Origin: Anthopleura xanthogrammica
Taxonomy: Eukaryota; Cnidaria; Anthozoa; Actiniaria; Actiniidae
Reading direction: 5' to 3'
Assembly (NCBI GenBank): GCA_964019055.1
Contig: OZ025208.1
Coordinates: 2,501-66,500 of the forward strand
Length of the DNA stretch: 64,000 nucleotides
The first letter of the stretch is position 1. Each line of letters opens with the position of its first letter. Shown here piece after piece: positions 21,900-33,215 of the stretch. The notes below the pieces were generated by a model, which was not told where the DNA came from, made no database searches, and saw only the letters and a list, made by a program, of their open reading frames with translations. The position numbers were made by a program, and so were the translations under genes.

Positions 21900-22856
21900 T
21901 GTAATATCTGTATAGATATTGACCAGACTTTTCATTCTCACCACACTGGGTTTACCTATGTATTAATGCAGTTATTGGTTAAATAGCAGAAACAGTTAAA
22001 ATTAATCATCTCACTCTAGATACTGTGCAGTTTTAGTACTTTCACTTTAGCATTTGCAAGTTAACTTTCATATGCAATAAATACAGGATGATTAACTGAT
22101 TAGTGTAAGATATAATCATAAGATAAATGAAGGATGCTTACAGTGGAGTCAGGTTGAGTATTTAACAGCATCATTCGTTACAAGCACTGTGACTATCAAA
22201 TTTGCATGTTGCTGTGCAAAATTCCAGACGTTTCTAGGGCTGGGAGCACATTTGGCTAATAAGAATTGCTGTTGAGTGAGAAAAGCTACACCTTCAGAGC
22301 GCGAGTGTCAGTGGTGAAAATTGAATTCTCCTCTCAGGCTATGTATTTTATCTATGATTCCGAAACTGCAGATAGGTACTTAATGGCTTCCCTTAAAGGT
22401 ATGAATGGCCTTTTTTTACTTAATTTCAATATTTTACTCAGAACTTAACAGTAATTTTTATCAGCTGAACGTGTTCCCAACTGCCTAGAAATGTCTGGCT
22501 TTCTGCATAGCAACATGCAAATTTAACAGTCGCAACAATCATGAAAAACAGTGCCATTAAACGCTCAACCTGAATCCGCTTTATCACATATATCTGTTAT
22601 GATATACCTAAAGTGTATAAAGTTATTAGATATTCAAAAGTATAAGGAGCAGGTCTATAAGAATAATGAAATTTTAAACAAGATTGTTGGTTCTAGATGT
22701 ACTGTGTCACAGAGCTTTCAATAATATTTGGAGTAGACTTTATTTGGCAATGAATTAATTTTTTGTCAAAATAGCCGGCAGTTTAAGGTGAAGTATCCGG
22801 GGATAGCTGCCGGTAGCCGCCTTTTTCTGAAAGCTCTGTGTGTGACTACTGTAACT
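21900..22856. other. AT-rich DNA, no supported gene
   Basis: Nothing identifiable except a short inverted pair around AGAGCTTTCA (near 22708) and TGAAAGCTCTGTG (near 22826), probably the ends of a small element. Confidence 0.4.
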
Positions 22857-23097
22857 GGGGCCATTTAGACAGTGAGAGCCCAAGAACCAATCAAAATGTA
22901 GAATGAAAACATTGCAAATCAGAAACCTGGACTGCAGGAGAATGTCTATCGCTTATCTATAGTCACTATCCTTTTTTCCAGGGAATAAAAAGAACTCAAT
23001 GTTGCAATATTTTTCTGCTGCTCTCTGAGTGGCTCAACTACGCAAAGCTGGAATGCATTGTTTTGTTTCATTCTACAATTTGAGTTGTGGCTCACAC
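22857..23097. mobile_element. Fold-back element, family A copy 1
   Basis: GGCCATTTAGACAGTGAGAGCCC, then CCAATCAAAATGTAGAATGAAAAC is inversely repeated near the right end as AATGCATTGTTTTGTTTCATTCTACAATTTGAGTTGTGGCTC. A related copy lies at 39957-40213. It has no coding capacity. Confidence 0.65.
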
Positions 23098-23503
23098 GGT
23101 AAAGTAATTATAAATATTACAAACCCAATCTGATGCCTTTTTTAAAAGTTAATATTAATTTTTTTATCTCAGTTTAAATTTATAAAATTAAATAAACCAT
23201 AAAATATGTATGAATATCTTTAAAAAGTTTAGAACAAGAATACCTTTTCCTGCAGCAGTCTGTTGAAAGAGTCACACTGTCCTAGATCTACCATGTTTAC
23301 TAAACTTGATAACTAAATTTAGCATTTAAATAAGTGCATTTGTTTTGTTTGAAACTTTGTGTCACCATTGTCTACTCTTGAATATCTTGAATTACGAGCA
23401 TTGATTGTTGGGTGCAGTTGTACTGATAAAAATTGGCAGTGTTTATTTATGCACAGTCAGACAGACGATTTTGATATAATACTTTATATCTTGTTGCATA
23501 TTT

Positions 23504-23810
23504 GTCAAAACCTCTTTGAGAGCAGTCTAGTTTCTTTTCTCACAAACTCTATGACTTCCTCAATGAAATTACATTCTAACATTGGTTGGCCAAGTATCTC
23601 ATTGGTTAGCAAGAAAGGAACTTGATTTATTTGGTAGAGAGTCTGAAATCTACCTCCCCAGTCCTTTGTAAGTTATCAGAGTACTGTTGGCTGCACTAAA
23701 TTGCAAAACTTGGTGCCTTGATGAACTCTGAAATATCACTAATGTTGCAGTAGGAGCCTTGAGGTGTTACTTTGGAAAGAATGGAAGCTTGGGCTACCAT
23801 GTCTCAGTGC
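23504..23810 (-). pseudogene. Ty3/gypsy-like retropepsin relic
   Basis: On the minus strand near 23807-23775, an aspartic-protease-like segment is recognisable but disrupted: codons matching the last part of an LDTGAQ-SIL motif (read as AQASILS), with the Asp-Thr-Gly broken by an indel. Downstream in shifted frames come SAANSTLITYKG, then VDFRLS, then TNEILGQPMLECNFIEEV. This is the usual order of a gypsy protease followed by its conserved ILG-NVIEE-like end. At least two frameshifts and stops make it dead. A plus-strand 145-codon frame (23764-24201) is most likely the antisense shadow of this relic and its flanking gag/pol sequence. Confidence 0.5.
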
Positions 23811-24239
23811 TTTAACTTGCCTGTCGTTACTGGAACATAGTACTAAGTATTATTGTTTGCCAACCAGCCTTATAATAATAGTGTGCTACTTTGGCATCAG
23901 ATGGCTCATTTGTATGAGTATCAAAAGACAAGCTGTAATTATATTTTCTATTGATCATTTACAAGATCATATCCTGGGAATGCTATGGAAGAACTTGCAG
24001 GATAGAATAATTCATCTGTATTTAAAAGCCTCTTCATTACAAATTCCCTGTAGCTCATTCTTCCTTGACGAAGCAGAAGAGCAAGTTTGTGTATTGGGCT
24101 TTCCAAGATTGAAGTGGGTTTTTAATGCTGTCTTCACCCCAAGAACTGATGAGCCTTCACTTGGAATGTTGGCATCCACATTAAGTAATATGTCTGACTG
24201 AGGGTTTTTTCATTACCAGCTCCAAGTGCTATTGTACTG

Positions 24240-24465
24240 ACTGGCTGCAGAATTGTTTTTGTTATGGTTGAACTGATATGATTGTGGTACCTGTAGTGCT
24301 AGACATTGGATGATGTTAATGATGTACTGTATACAAGACTGGTTATGGTTGAAGTGATGTGATTGTGGTACCTGTAGTGTTGGACATTGACTGATGTTAA
24401 TGATGTACTTTATATGAGACTGGTTATGGAAGCGTTGGACATTGGATGATGTGAAAAATGGAAAT
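24240..24465. repeat. 81-bp repeat, left-arm copy (about 2.5 units)
   Basis: GGTTATGGTTGAASTGATRTGATTGTGGTACCTGTAGTG and GACATTGGATGATGTTAATGATGTACT recur. This is the reverse complement of the 81-bp array at 63446-63921, and is the outermost recognised piece of the left palindrome arm. Confidence 0.85.
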
Positions 24466-24469
24466 TTGG

Positions 24470-25290
24470 ACTTTTAAAACTAATATTTAACAATTATTCA
24501 CTGAAGTCGAGGTGATTATCAATGAATACTTACCGAGCCATGAGTCCTCAAGAGACGATGGACCAATTGGAATAGCAGTGGACAAATAGCTACGCCTGTA
24601 GAGATGCCACTGCGAAATCCTATTTATTTATTTATTCATTTTATTCTGTTTAAAAACATCCATTTATTTCAAAAATGTAGACATTTTTCATATCTTGAAA
24701 GAGGCTGGTATCAACAAGCAAAGCATGTGCAATCCTATATTCACCTGGAGGTGATTATAGAGAAATATTTCGAAGTTCTCAACCAATCAGCCTGCACTAT
24801 TTTCTATAATCACTTGGGTAATGATACTATATATATATTCTATAAGATTTATGAAATGTAGTTCAGAAATTTGGAATGCAATTCAACATGTTTAAGATAT
24901 AAAATAATGGTTATTATCCTCCAATCTCTAAATCATTTCTCTAGAAGACCATACTAGTGTACTAAACTCTTGATGTAGCAAAATGTGATGATGAGCTAAT
25001 AGCCAATTAACAAACACCAAAATACCTTGAGGTATAGATAATGATACAAATCATCACATAGAAATACATGTAAGGGACTTGGAACCATTAACTATTGAAG
25101 ATAATGGAGTACCGAAAAAGAAAACAATACATGAAGTACAAGATGAATTATCATCAAAATATCCTCAACAGCCCTGTCAATACCACTGAATGTCAAACTG
25201 TTAAAAAAACCAAAGAAACCTGTAAAGCATCTTGAGTACAAGAAACATGGATGACTGATGCAATGCATATGTAAAACAAATTAATCAACC
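24470..25290. other. AT-rich DNA in the left arm, no gene seen
   Basis: Two blocks with AGGTGATTAT (near 24510 and 24750) may be remnants of a duplication. No credible exon was found. Confidence 0.4.
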
Positions 25291-25685
25291 ATTGCACATT
25301 GCACAAGAAACAGAACAAGACAGGAATGTGCCAAGTACATTAAAATTATCCAAATATGATGGACCTGATGCAACTCACTATTGAACATTGTACAAGATAC
25401 AGAACAAGACAGGAATGTGCCAAGTATTTTAAAATTATCCTAATATGATGGACCTGATGCAGCTCACTATTGAACATTGTACAAGATACAGAACAAGACA
25501 GGAATGTGTCAAGTATATTTGAATCATCCAAGTATGATGGACCTGATGCAGCTCACTATTGAACATTGTACAAGATACAGAACAAGACAGGAATGTGTCA
25601 AGTATATTAGAATCATCCAAATATGATGGACCTGATACTGCTCACTACTGAACATTGTACTAGGTACAGAACAACACAATGATGC
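25290..25685. repeat. 89-bp minisatellite, left-arm copy (four units)
   Basis: ATGATGGACCTGATGCARCTCACTATTGAACATTGTACAAGATACAG recurs every 89 bp (near 25358, 25447, 25535 and 25624). The reverse-complement array at 62240-63050 has about nine units. The minus-strand 61-codon frames here are repeat by-products. Confidence 0.92.
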
Positions 25686-27929
25686 TCAGTAAACTTCACA
25701 TGGATAGAGCAGAATCCATTATCATTTCAGAGGAAATGACTTGGAAAAGCAAATAAATATTCCAAAAGAGTATGTACTTAAAATAAGTATCAAATCAGTC
25801 ATGGGATAACAATTTTATACAGTGCCAGTAACAACCTCAGTTTTTAGGGATCAACACAAGCTAGGGTACCCAACCCCTGGGGCGTGCCTTATTAACTAAT
25901 AAAAGGAAGTTACCAGCACTGTTTTATAAGCAACAAAATCATGTCTCATGATAATATATGTCTTGACTTTTGAATCGTAATTTTGGAAAAGAGAAAAAAC
26001 CTCAAGGAAAGATATGGATGGCATTATTTACTCGTGAAAAACGAAGTGTGAGTCTATGTGGAGCCGAAATATCTAAAGGAAAAACCAGTTAAGGATGTGT
26101 TAACCAAAAGTAAAGCATCTGTGAATAAAATCAACATGATGGCCTGCATTCCTGAATGACAAAGAGATGAATATGACATTGAAGTAGTCATACAGTATTT
26201 TGGAAAATGCTGAAAATGTGGCTTTCAGTTACACATAGTGAACAGCATAATATATTAATATGTAGAGTACACTGTAGTATGGTCATTCTAGCCCTTCTTT
26301 GATACTACTCTTTAGTCTTAACTAGGAAAAAAAAAATTTTTAATGGCACCCATACAAGTCTGATGATAGTCCAATCTTTATTTCTGCCACTGGACTCTGA
26401 AATTATCAGTGCACAGGGTTGTTTTCCTACCTCACTCTCTAAATATTTTTCTTTTCTTTGATGTGACCAGAAAATGTCTTCAGAAACCGTATTGAACTAA
26501 GCTAAAAAAATAATAATACAGAACAATAAATAGACATAAACATAAAGATTAAATGAACTATTTTAATGACATTATTCTATAAAATAATTTAGTGATTGCT
26601 GAATTTCAAAAATATGTTTTCAAGATAAGCATTTAAAGGTATTTAAAGAATTCCAAGGAATTTAAGGAATTCCACTATATCTTGCATCCGCCTGAGGGCA
26701 GATTCCTGTAGTTGTAACTCTGCTAATTGTTGCTGAAACACAAGAGTGGCTGCCCAAATCTCCTGAGCCAGGAGCTCATGATTAAAATGTTGGAAGGTGC
26801 ACCCTTTACCCCCTCAAACTACAGCCTGCCAGGCCCAGGACTCCCACACAATAACTAGTCTTGATTGATATGAATTACACAGTGTAATTAATATCCATGA
26901 TAAAGTACAATGATTCACAGATAAAAGTCTTTCAGAAGTGGTCTCAGAGAGAGCAAACAGTAAGAAGAAGTCACAGTGCAAAGATGGATGTCAAGGGAAG
27001 CTGTTTAGTTAACAAGCATAATTTTCAAATGTCTTTTGTGAACATAGAGAGCATGACAAAAAAAGATCAAAGTCAACTGAGAAGGAGAGCTAGCATGGAA
27101 ACAGACATTGAGGCATTAAACTTATAATGTTTGTTTAGCAAGAGTATTGGATGAAGAAATACATTACAAACAGGCAAAGAGAACCCAAACCATGACAAAA
27201 CTAGTAAAATATGCATTAAGCATTGTTTAAAAGTTGTTTTCTGGAGAAAAATTGTGATTATGAAGAAAAGAACCAAAGAACCCAATGCAGTGAAGTTAAA
27301 TCTTGGAAATGGTGAGAAATTCTCCACAGTAATCACATCAAGCAAGGGGAGGATGAGTACAAGAACAAAGAGCCTGATGGAGGGAACCAAATTTCTGAAG
27401 ATGAATGGATGAGATATCATCTACAGTAAACTTCTCAAGCAAGTAACTAGTCTAATTAGCATTTGTACTGCAGAAAGGTGGAAGAAAGAAAAATGGAAAG
27501 AGTGAAGCCCATCCAGTGGAGTGAATCCAAACACCAAAGAAGAATGGGTGACACATTCTATACTAACAGTAAACATGTCCAGCAAGCAACAAGCAAAAGG
27601 TTTTACAGAATTATTTAATGGCCACAAAATTAGATGAGGTCAACCATCTTTCAAATGAATGCTAGTGTCATCAGAATTTTTTGTTATGTTAGTAGAAAGT
27701 CATTTGATCTTTCATTTGACCAACAATGAGTAATTGTATTCACATTGCATTTCATTTGGGCAATTGAGACTGCTGAAATGTTTTTAATTATTATTTTTTC
27801 ATTAGTAGAATAAAAATACTTTAAGCTTTTCATTATTCTTTAAAGTTAATATAAAGTTAAAATATTTATAAATTCATTAATCAAAAGGTAACATATTAGA
27901 ACATTAATTATCACTTTAATTATGCAAGA
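25686..27929. other. Left-arm DNA without a supported gene
   Basis: 25800-25920 and 26140-26300 are mirrored near 62.03-62.15 and 61.6-61.75 kb. Frames at 26897-27127, 27073-27420 and 27421-27627 have no recognisable motif and no counterpart kept open in the other arm. Confidence 0.4.
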
Positions 27930-28125
27930 TATAGTATAGTCTAGATTAAAGAAGAGACATGTTCTCTGTTACTCTGAGTTTCATGCTTGCGCACTCATCA
28001 GACAGACTTTAATCTTTAAGCTTTTTTAAATTTGAGGCTCTTCAAGACTTTAAATGATTAAAGTCTGTCTGATGACTGCGCAAGCATGAAACTCGGAGTA
28101 ACAGAGAACATGTCTCTATACTATA
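27930..28125. mobile_element. Hairpin MITE with ~60-bp arms
   Basis: TATAGTATAG then AGAGACATGTTCTCTGTTACTC and the continuing sequence to about 28014 are mirrored at 28059-28125 with very few mismatches. The loop is only about 45 bases. The arms start and end with TATAGTATAG/CTATACTATA. No counterpart was seen in the right arm, so it may have inserted after arm formation. Confidence 0.8.
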
Positions 28126-28548
28126 TTTATGCTCTGCACTTCTGTGTATTGAGCACTGTTATGCAGCATAGACAAGACATACTGTGATAATTATGCAAGA
28201 CAAATTATTTGTCACATAAGGCATTTGATACCCTTCATTAACCTTGTGATTATATTTCAGTTAACTGTTTCTCATCCTATATCTATTTTAGCTGAGAGTA
28301 ATCTAATAATATAGCCAATAATGCATAGAATTAGTATTGTGATTCAGCTTTTTCCTTGCTTTAAATAAAATAAAATAGTGTTTATCAAGGAAAAAATTGT
28401 GTTTCTTCTTCAGAACTATTGACTGCATTTAATACATAGATAATCCCAGTATGATAAGAATGAACAGTCTTGTCAATATCTAAACAGACATTGTATTAGA
28501 ATCTATCAGTTATCTTGTGATGGTATCTTACATGCATCAATTACTCAC

Positions 28549-28599
28549 CTGTATCCTGTATTGATTGAATCTAGAAGTACACCAGAGGTAAGTATTTCA
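28549..28599 (-). other. Conserved 51-bp micro-exon, left-arm copy
   Basis: On the minus strand an acceptor ACCTGTCTCCAG precedes a 51-base block that translates EILTSGVLLDSINTGYR and ends CAG|GTGAGT, a consensus donor. The mirrored copy at 60507-60557 encodes the same 17 residues with the same donor; a third, deleted copy lies at 21.8 kb. A 51-bp phase-neutral exon would be skippable without frameshift. The protein is unknown. Confidence 0.4.
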
Positions 28600-28827
28600 C
28601 TGGAGACAGGTGTTAGTATATGAGACCTGGGCATAAAGTGTACAAGAACTATGTGAAACACCAACCGCAGGTGGGTTGGAATAAACAACCTGAAACATGT
28701 ATGGTGGATCTCATAAGCACAACACTTAAAGTATCCTTTCCCTTTAGGAAGGATGTGCATTGGTAATGTAATTTTTTTATTATTTAATTGATGAATGAAC
28801 AGAATCCCAGTAGACTATGCCAGCCAT

Positions 28828-29106
28828 CTACTTCAACATCTCATTTTTCTTAAATGAGGCCAGCTCTTGTTTGAGCTTGTTTAACTCAGTTGCTCATGAT
28901 AATTCCTCATACTCTGCCTTGGTGGAGGCTAAGGCTGCCTTCAATTGCTGGATAGTTGATTTTATTTGACCTTCATTTGGCAGTTGTGGAGAATCTTCCA
29001 CCACAAAATTTTGCAATTCATTGACAGTTTTATTGTCTGTAGTGTAAGGTGAACATGTCCTCAATTGCATAGTCCTCCCTTCTTGTTTGATGAAGATTAC
29101 ATCCAT
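28828..29106 (-). pseudogene. Coiled-coil protein fragment with one in-frame stop
   Basis: Read from ATG at 29106, 70 codons run to a TGA at 28894, and the same frame continues for 21 more codons (ATELNKLKQELASFKKNEM) to a stop at 28828. The N-terminal part contains VNELQNFVVEDSPQLPNEG and the C-terminal part STIQQLKAALASTKAEYEELS, a clear heptad-like helix continuing past the TGA. The continuity of coiled-coil character across the stop argues for a recently broken gene piece or one exon of a larger gene. No mirrored copy is evident in the right arm. Confidence 0.45.
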
Positions 29107-29109
29107 TAG

Positions 29110-31173
29110 AAGGCTACTCCTTAAAAAAGGCTACACTAATATAAACATCTACATGATATAAGTACATGAAATAACTATGCTGAGAAGTAATTAAACATTT
29201 TGAAAGAATCCAAAATATAACAATTAATCCTAGTACCATGTTGCACTATCGGTGTCTTCACAAGAATGCAACTCTGAAAAAACCCTGTTATTTTAAGGGT
29301 GTAAGCAGTTAAAAATCATATCAAATGATGTTACTTTGCGATTGAGGTCATACCTTTCTGTTATTAAGGTGCTGGTCATGTGTTGTGCATTTAATGCTAT
29401 TGCCTCGATTATTTGCTGCTTATTTGTAATAGAACTCCTCTACTATACTTTAAATAAGACTCTTGAATGTTGTTTTCTTTTAAAACACTAAATTTACTAT
29501 GAAGCAAGTATTTTAGTGTTATTTTCATTTTCTATAAATTGCATTTTATTATTCACTGTTTAAGGTAAGAGCATGAGTAGTAATCCCTGAATTTCCATAA
29601 TAATTCCCTTCTAATTAGTGGTAAATTCCCAAAACTAATTGCAAGAATTAATTATAAGCTTTTTGCAGGTAAGAGTTTGATATTAGTAAAAACCTAAAAA
29701 GTTCCGTGTTTAGAATTTTAAGTGACAGGAGTCGATGGACTAAGGAGTAATGTGTTAGGTACATTGTTGTTGATTATTACTGTCTTTATTTGTAATTGAA
29801 TGTACTTTATGTGACACCAATCTGTGACACTTGTTTTGCATCATTAAGCTGTAGGAGTGAAAATTTGTTATTTTCTAAAAGCGTTTGTCTTGATTTTAAT
29901 TTTTGGACTTGAATGCATCAACATATGTATCATGAACATTTTTGACTAATTAATGACTATTTGTCAAGGAGGACTTGCATAATTCTTGTGATAACCCCTA
30001 GTGCTACATCATTGACAGATCCAGGGGAGAGGTAGAAAGAAAACCCATATCATGTCAGTTTAGGACATATTTATTTAGTTGTTGCAAATGTAATCACCAC
30101 TTTGGAAATTGATTTTATTCCAAAAATATTCACACCAAATACTGCATGACTTTACTGGTAAATTATCACATCAATTAATATCAAAAGCCATGTGTTTTTG
30201 GTTGCAATATTAGACTCATGTTTGATACCAGATGTTTCATTTATTTCTGTTTGAAATACATTTTACTCTCCTGTTCAGGTTATTTTTGTGATGTACATCA
30301 GAGTGATTCTATTTAACTTGACAAGCAAAATCTAAGAGCCCAGTTCAAATTTTGATTGTCTCATGAGCCGAAACTAATGACATCAATTATTTGTTTTCAA
30401 TGCATTCTGGTCATGTAAAGTTTGGCATTTGAACTGGACCTCATAGTCAATGTCATAAGTGTATCACTCGGGAGACTAAGCAGTCACTCTCACCACAATC
30501 AACACAACATAACATAAACGTTTCAGTGACCAAATTAGATTAACATCAGTTTTGGTTTATGGTTGAATGGAATCACTCTGTTTTCCTTGATTGATCCTGT
30601 GATTACAAGTAATAGGAATATACCAGCCAGTAAACCATCCATACAATATTGCCTGTGACTATTGAGAAATAAAAATGTTGAGATAAGGGGGAGGGGTTAA
30701 CTACAAATACCAATCATGACATTCGTTTGAGGCATGCTGCAAATCAAAGGTCCAAAGGTTTTTATTTACCACATATACACAAAATATAAATTTACAGTGA
30801 AAAATGGAAATGAATAGGTGGAGGGTGCAAGAGAGACAACCCAAAGGGTTAAACTAGGTACTCTTGCACCCAGGACTAATTAACAAATAGTATGAAGCGT
30901 GGAGATTGCATAAGGCAATCCAAATGACTTGGGACTTAAAATTATAAGACTGTTGTTTGAATTAATGATCCATTATCAACATTCATAGTATGATATGGGA
31001 ATGAAATAAATTACTTGAACAGTTGGGGAAAATGTTATGTATATTAATGAAAACATAACCTGAGTGACTGATGAAGAGGATGCAAGAACAGCATCAGACT
31101 TGTTACATCTTTGGTAAAAATTCAATGTTTCCCAAACTCTGCTACTATAATGATTATAATAAATGGGTATTAT
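29110..31173. other. Left-arm DNA without a supported gene
   Basis: Mirrored, diverged blocks: 29240-29330 (60.11-60.21 kb), 29930-30060 (57.7-57.85 kb), 30240-30600 (57.24-57.5 kb) and 30700-30760 (57.07-57.15 kb). A GAGGCATGC-containing segment occurs twice per arm (30.73 and 31.37; 56.79 and 57.09). No credible exon was found. Confidence 0.4.
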
Positions 31174-31324
31174 CAGGGCTCAAAATAACGACCGGTCAAC
31201 AGTCAATGTCCAGCCAAATTTTGAACTGACATGTTGACTGGTCATACTTGAAAAAAATAAAATAAAATATCATACGGCAGACATCTTGACCGGCTTATGA
31301 CTGGCCATTATTTTGAGACCTGAT
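31174..31324. mobile_element. MITE of the CAGGGCTYRAAATA family, copy 2
   Basis: CAGGGCTCAAAATAACGACCGGTCAAC at the left and GACTGGCCATTATTTTGAGACCTG at the right are terminal inverted repeats. Both sides carry ATTAT (31169-31173 and 31325-31329), a probable 5-bp target duplication. Confidence 0.75.
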
Positions 31325-31904
31325 TATATCATGATGTGACTATGAAAAGTTTCTTGTACAGGCTTTGCAAGCATGCCTCAAACGAATGATCAACACACAT
31401 TCACACACACTTACATCGTCTGTTGTCCATTATTTATTTGGAAAGATAAAGTTAAACCCAGTTGTAATTGACCAAAGCAAGCAGAGTCATTTTACTTAAA
31501 GTTCAATTCCTTATTCGGGCAACAAGCATTGTACATGTCTAACATTGTACTTGTGTATGACATGCAATGATGTCAACGTAATGTTTCTTGGTTTTCAAAC
31601 ATGAACATTCTGATTACATCACAACTCTAATACCGAGGGAAACATCCACTCTTGACAAATATCAAAATGTAATTGGATTCAATAAAGTTTTAAGTAGAAT
31701 CACTCTGCAAACTCACTGAAACAAAATGAATCAGAAAAAAACAGTCTATCTGAAATGATTGAAGTCTGACTTGAATAACTGAAACACCTCCACAAATGGC
31801 GGTGGATCTTACCATATTGTCTTTAGATCTATTTGGATTACAACTTTGAAAACATAAAAGAAACATGGTGAATTACAACTGGGTTTAACTCATATAAGAA
31901 AGAG

Positions 31905-32200
31905 GAGATAACCAACATATAGGGGGGAGGGGATAACTGACATATAAGGGGGAGGGGATAACCGACACATAGGGGGAGGGGATAACCGACATATAGGGGG
32001 GAGGGGATAACTGGCATATAGGGGGGAGGGGATAACTGACATATAGGGGGGAGGGGATAACCCACATATAGGGGGGAGGGGATAACCCACATATAGGGGG
32101 GAGGGGATAACCCACATATAGGGAGGAGGGGATAACCGACATATAAGGGGGAGGGGGGTAACCGACATGTGGGGGGAGGGGATAACATATTGGGAAGGGG
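31905..32200. repeat. 25-bp minisatellite GGGGATAACCGACATATAGGGGGGA, ~11 units
   Basis: The unit GGGATAACYSACATATAGGG recurs every 25 bp with G-rich linkers. A short, decayed counterpart (C-rich, ATATG, about three units) sits in the right arm at 56140-56235. Proline/tyrosine-rich minus-strand frames across 31838-32347 are repeat by-products. Confidence 0.9.
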
Positions 32201-32719
32201 GGGGTTGAAGCCTTCTGCTAGGGGAAGGGAAAGTGTCTTGGGGTAGGGGAGGGAGAATCTACTTAGTACAGTGGGAGGGGTTTTGTATGACTTTCTATGA
32301 CTTATACTTTGAAATTTTCCAGGAGTCAGACAGACAGACACAGACAAGTTGGCACTTAGGAACTTTTTGGTAAGTTGCCAAAATAGACTTAGAATTTTTT
32401 TCCCTTGGTCAATTTTTCTCTTGTAAGTTGTTTGGTGTTTGTTGTTTGAAATAAATTTTTCATTTTTGGACTTTTGGTTTTCCTGTGTTTTTTAATGAAT
32501 TCCATCTTTACCCTCTCCACACCCTTTTCTGACTTCCAAAAAAAATACCTCCCCGAGGTCCTACCAGCACCAAGTCTCACTACCCCGGTAGACCAGGACC
32601 AGGCAGTACTTACTGTCCCGACAAGAGCCATCTTATGAAACCACAACCAGGTGGCTGCTCTGATGGTGAACACTGTCAATAGGGATATCAGACTCTGAAC
32701 CCCCTACAGACTCATGAGA

Positions 32720-32902
32720 TTACCTCGATGGCAAAGCCAGCCTTGGTCCTGTGAGGATAAGTGCAAATAGGAGACTTATAAAAATGACCACACCCCAATA
32801 CCCATAGGTTTTACTGCACAACAGTGATGTATATCTTAGGGTGGTATGATCCATAGACTTAAGGCAGTATTCAGATATCCATAAAGCATGTGTGATTATC
32901 AA
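32720..32902 (-). other. Putative exon, open in the left arm
   Basis: The minus strand carries a 60-codon open frame including LKSMDHTTLRYTS and a hydrophobic run GVVIFISLLFALILTG, ending in ALPSR at a donor-like GAG|GTAATC. The hydrophobic run coincides with a pyrimidine tract ending CCTCACAG, so the real exon may start there and the 'membrane segment' could be an artefact. A diverged duplicate at about 35160-35300 preserves KSIEHTTL. The mirrored copy is frameshifted. Confidence 0.3.
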
Positions 32903-33084
32903 GCATGGTTTGCAAAGACTAAAATAACGAAGTTTCTAGGCTACTAAACTTGTGAAAAATGAGATGGTCTATCCCAAAAAGGAAACTACCAACATGTAAT
33001 TTAATAGAAAAAACTAAGCCGAAGTCCTTATGAATGAATTCATGACTTAAGAATGGACTAAGTCTATAATTAATTCATTAGATA

Positions 33085-33215
33085 AATAATTAATTCAGTA
33101 TCTCCTAGGAGATTGGGCCTATAATTTATTCAGTATCTCCTAGGTTACCAGAGCTATAATTAATTCAGTATCTCCTAGGTTACAAGACCTATGATTATTA
33201 ATTCAGTTGAATTGA
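33085..33215. repeat. 35-bp repeat with CAGTATCTCCTAGG, three to four units
   Basis: CAGTATCTCCTAGG occurs at 33096, 33131 and 33166, with a decayed unit at 33204. The mirrored array at about 55135-55230 is CCTAGGAGATAYTGAAT. The central CCTAGG is palindromic. Confidence 0.8.

Noticed and set aside
23764..24201. 145-codon plus-strand frame as a gene
   Set aside because: The opposite strand carries recognisable gypsy protease remnants next to and overlapping it, so this is better explained as an antisense shadow.
27930..28125. microRNA precursor
   Set aside because: The hairpin arms (~60 bp, ~200 bp in total) and TA-type ends fit a MITE better; nothing indicates processing.
31838..32347. 169-codon Pro/Tyr/Leu-rich minus-strand frame
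   Set aside because: Encoded by the 25-bp minisatellite; all three frames are open in parts, and the mirrored array is too short to keep it.
32720..32902. Confident call of a transmembrane protein exon
   Set aside because: The hydrophobic run overlaps a pyrimidine-rich tract ending in CACAG, so it may just be a splice-acceptor region read as protein.
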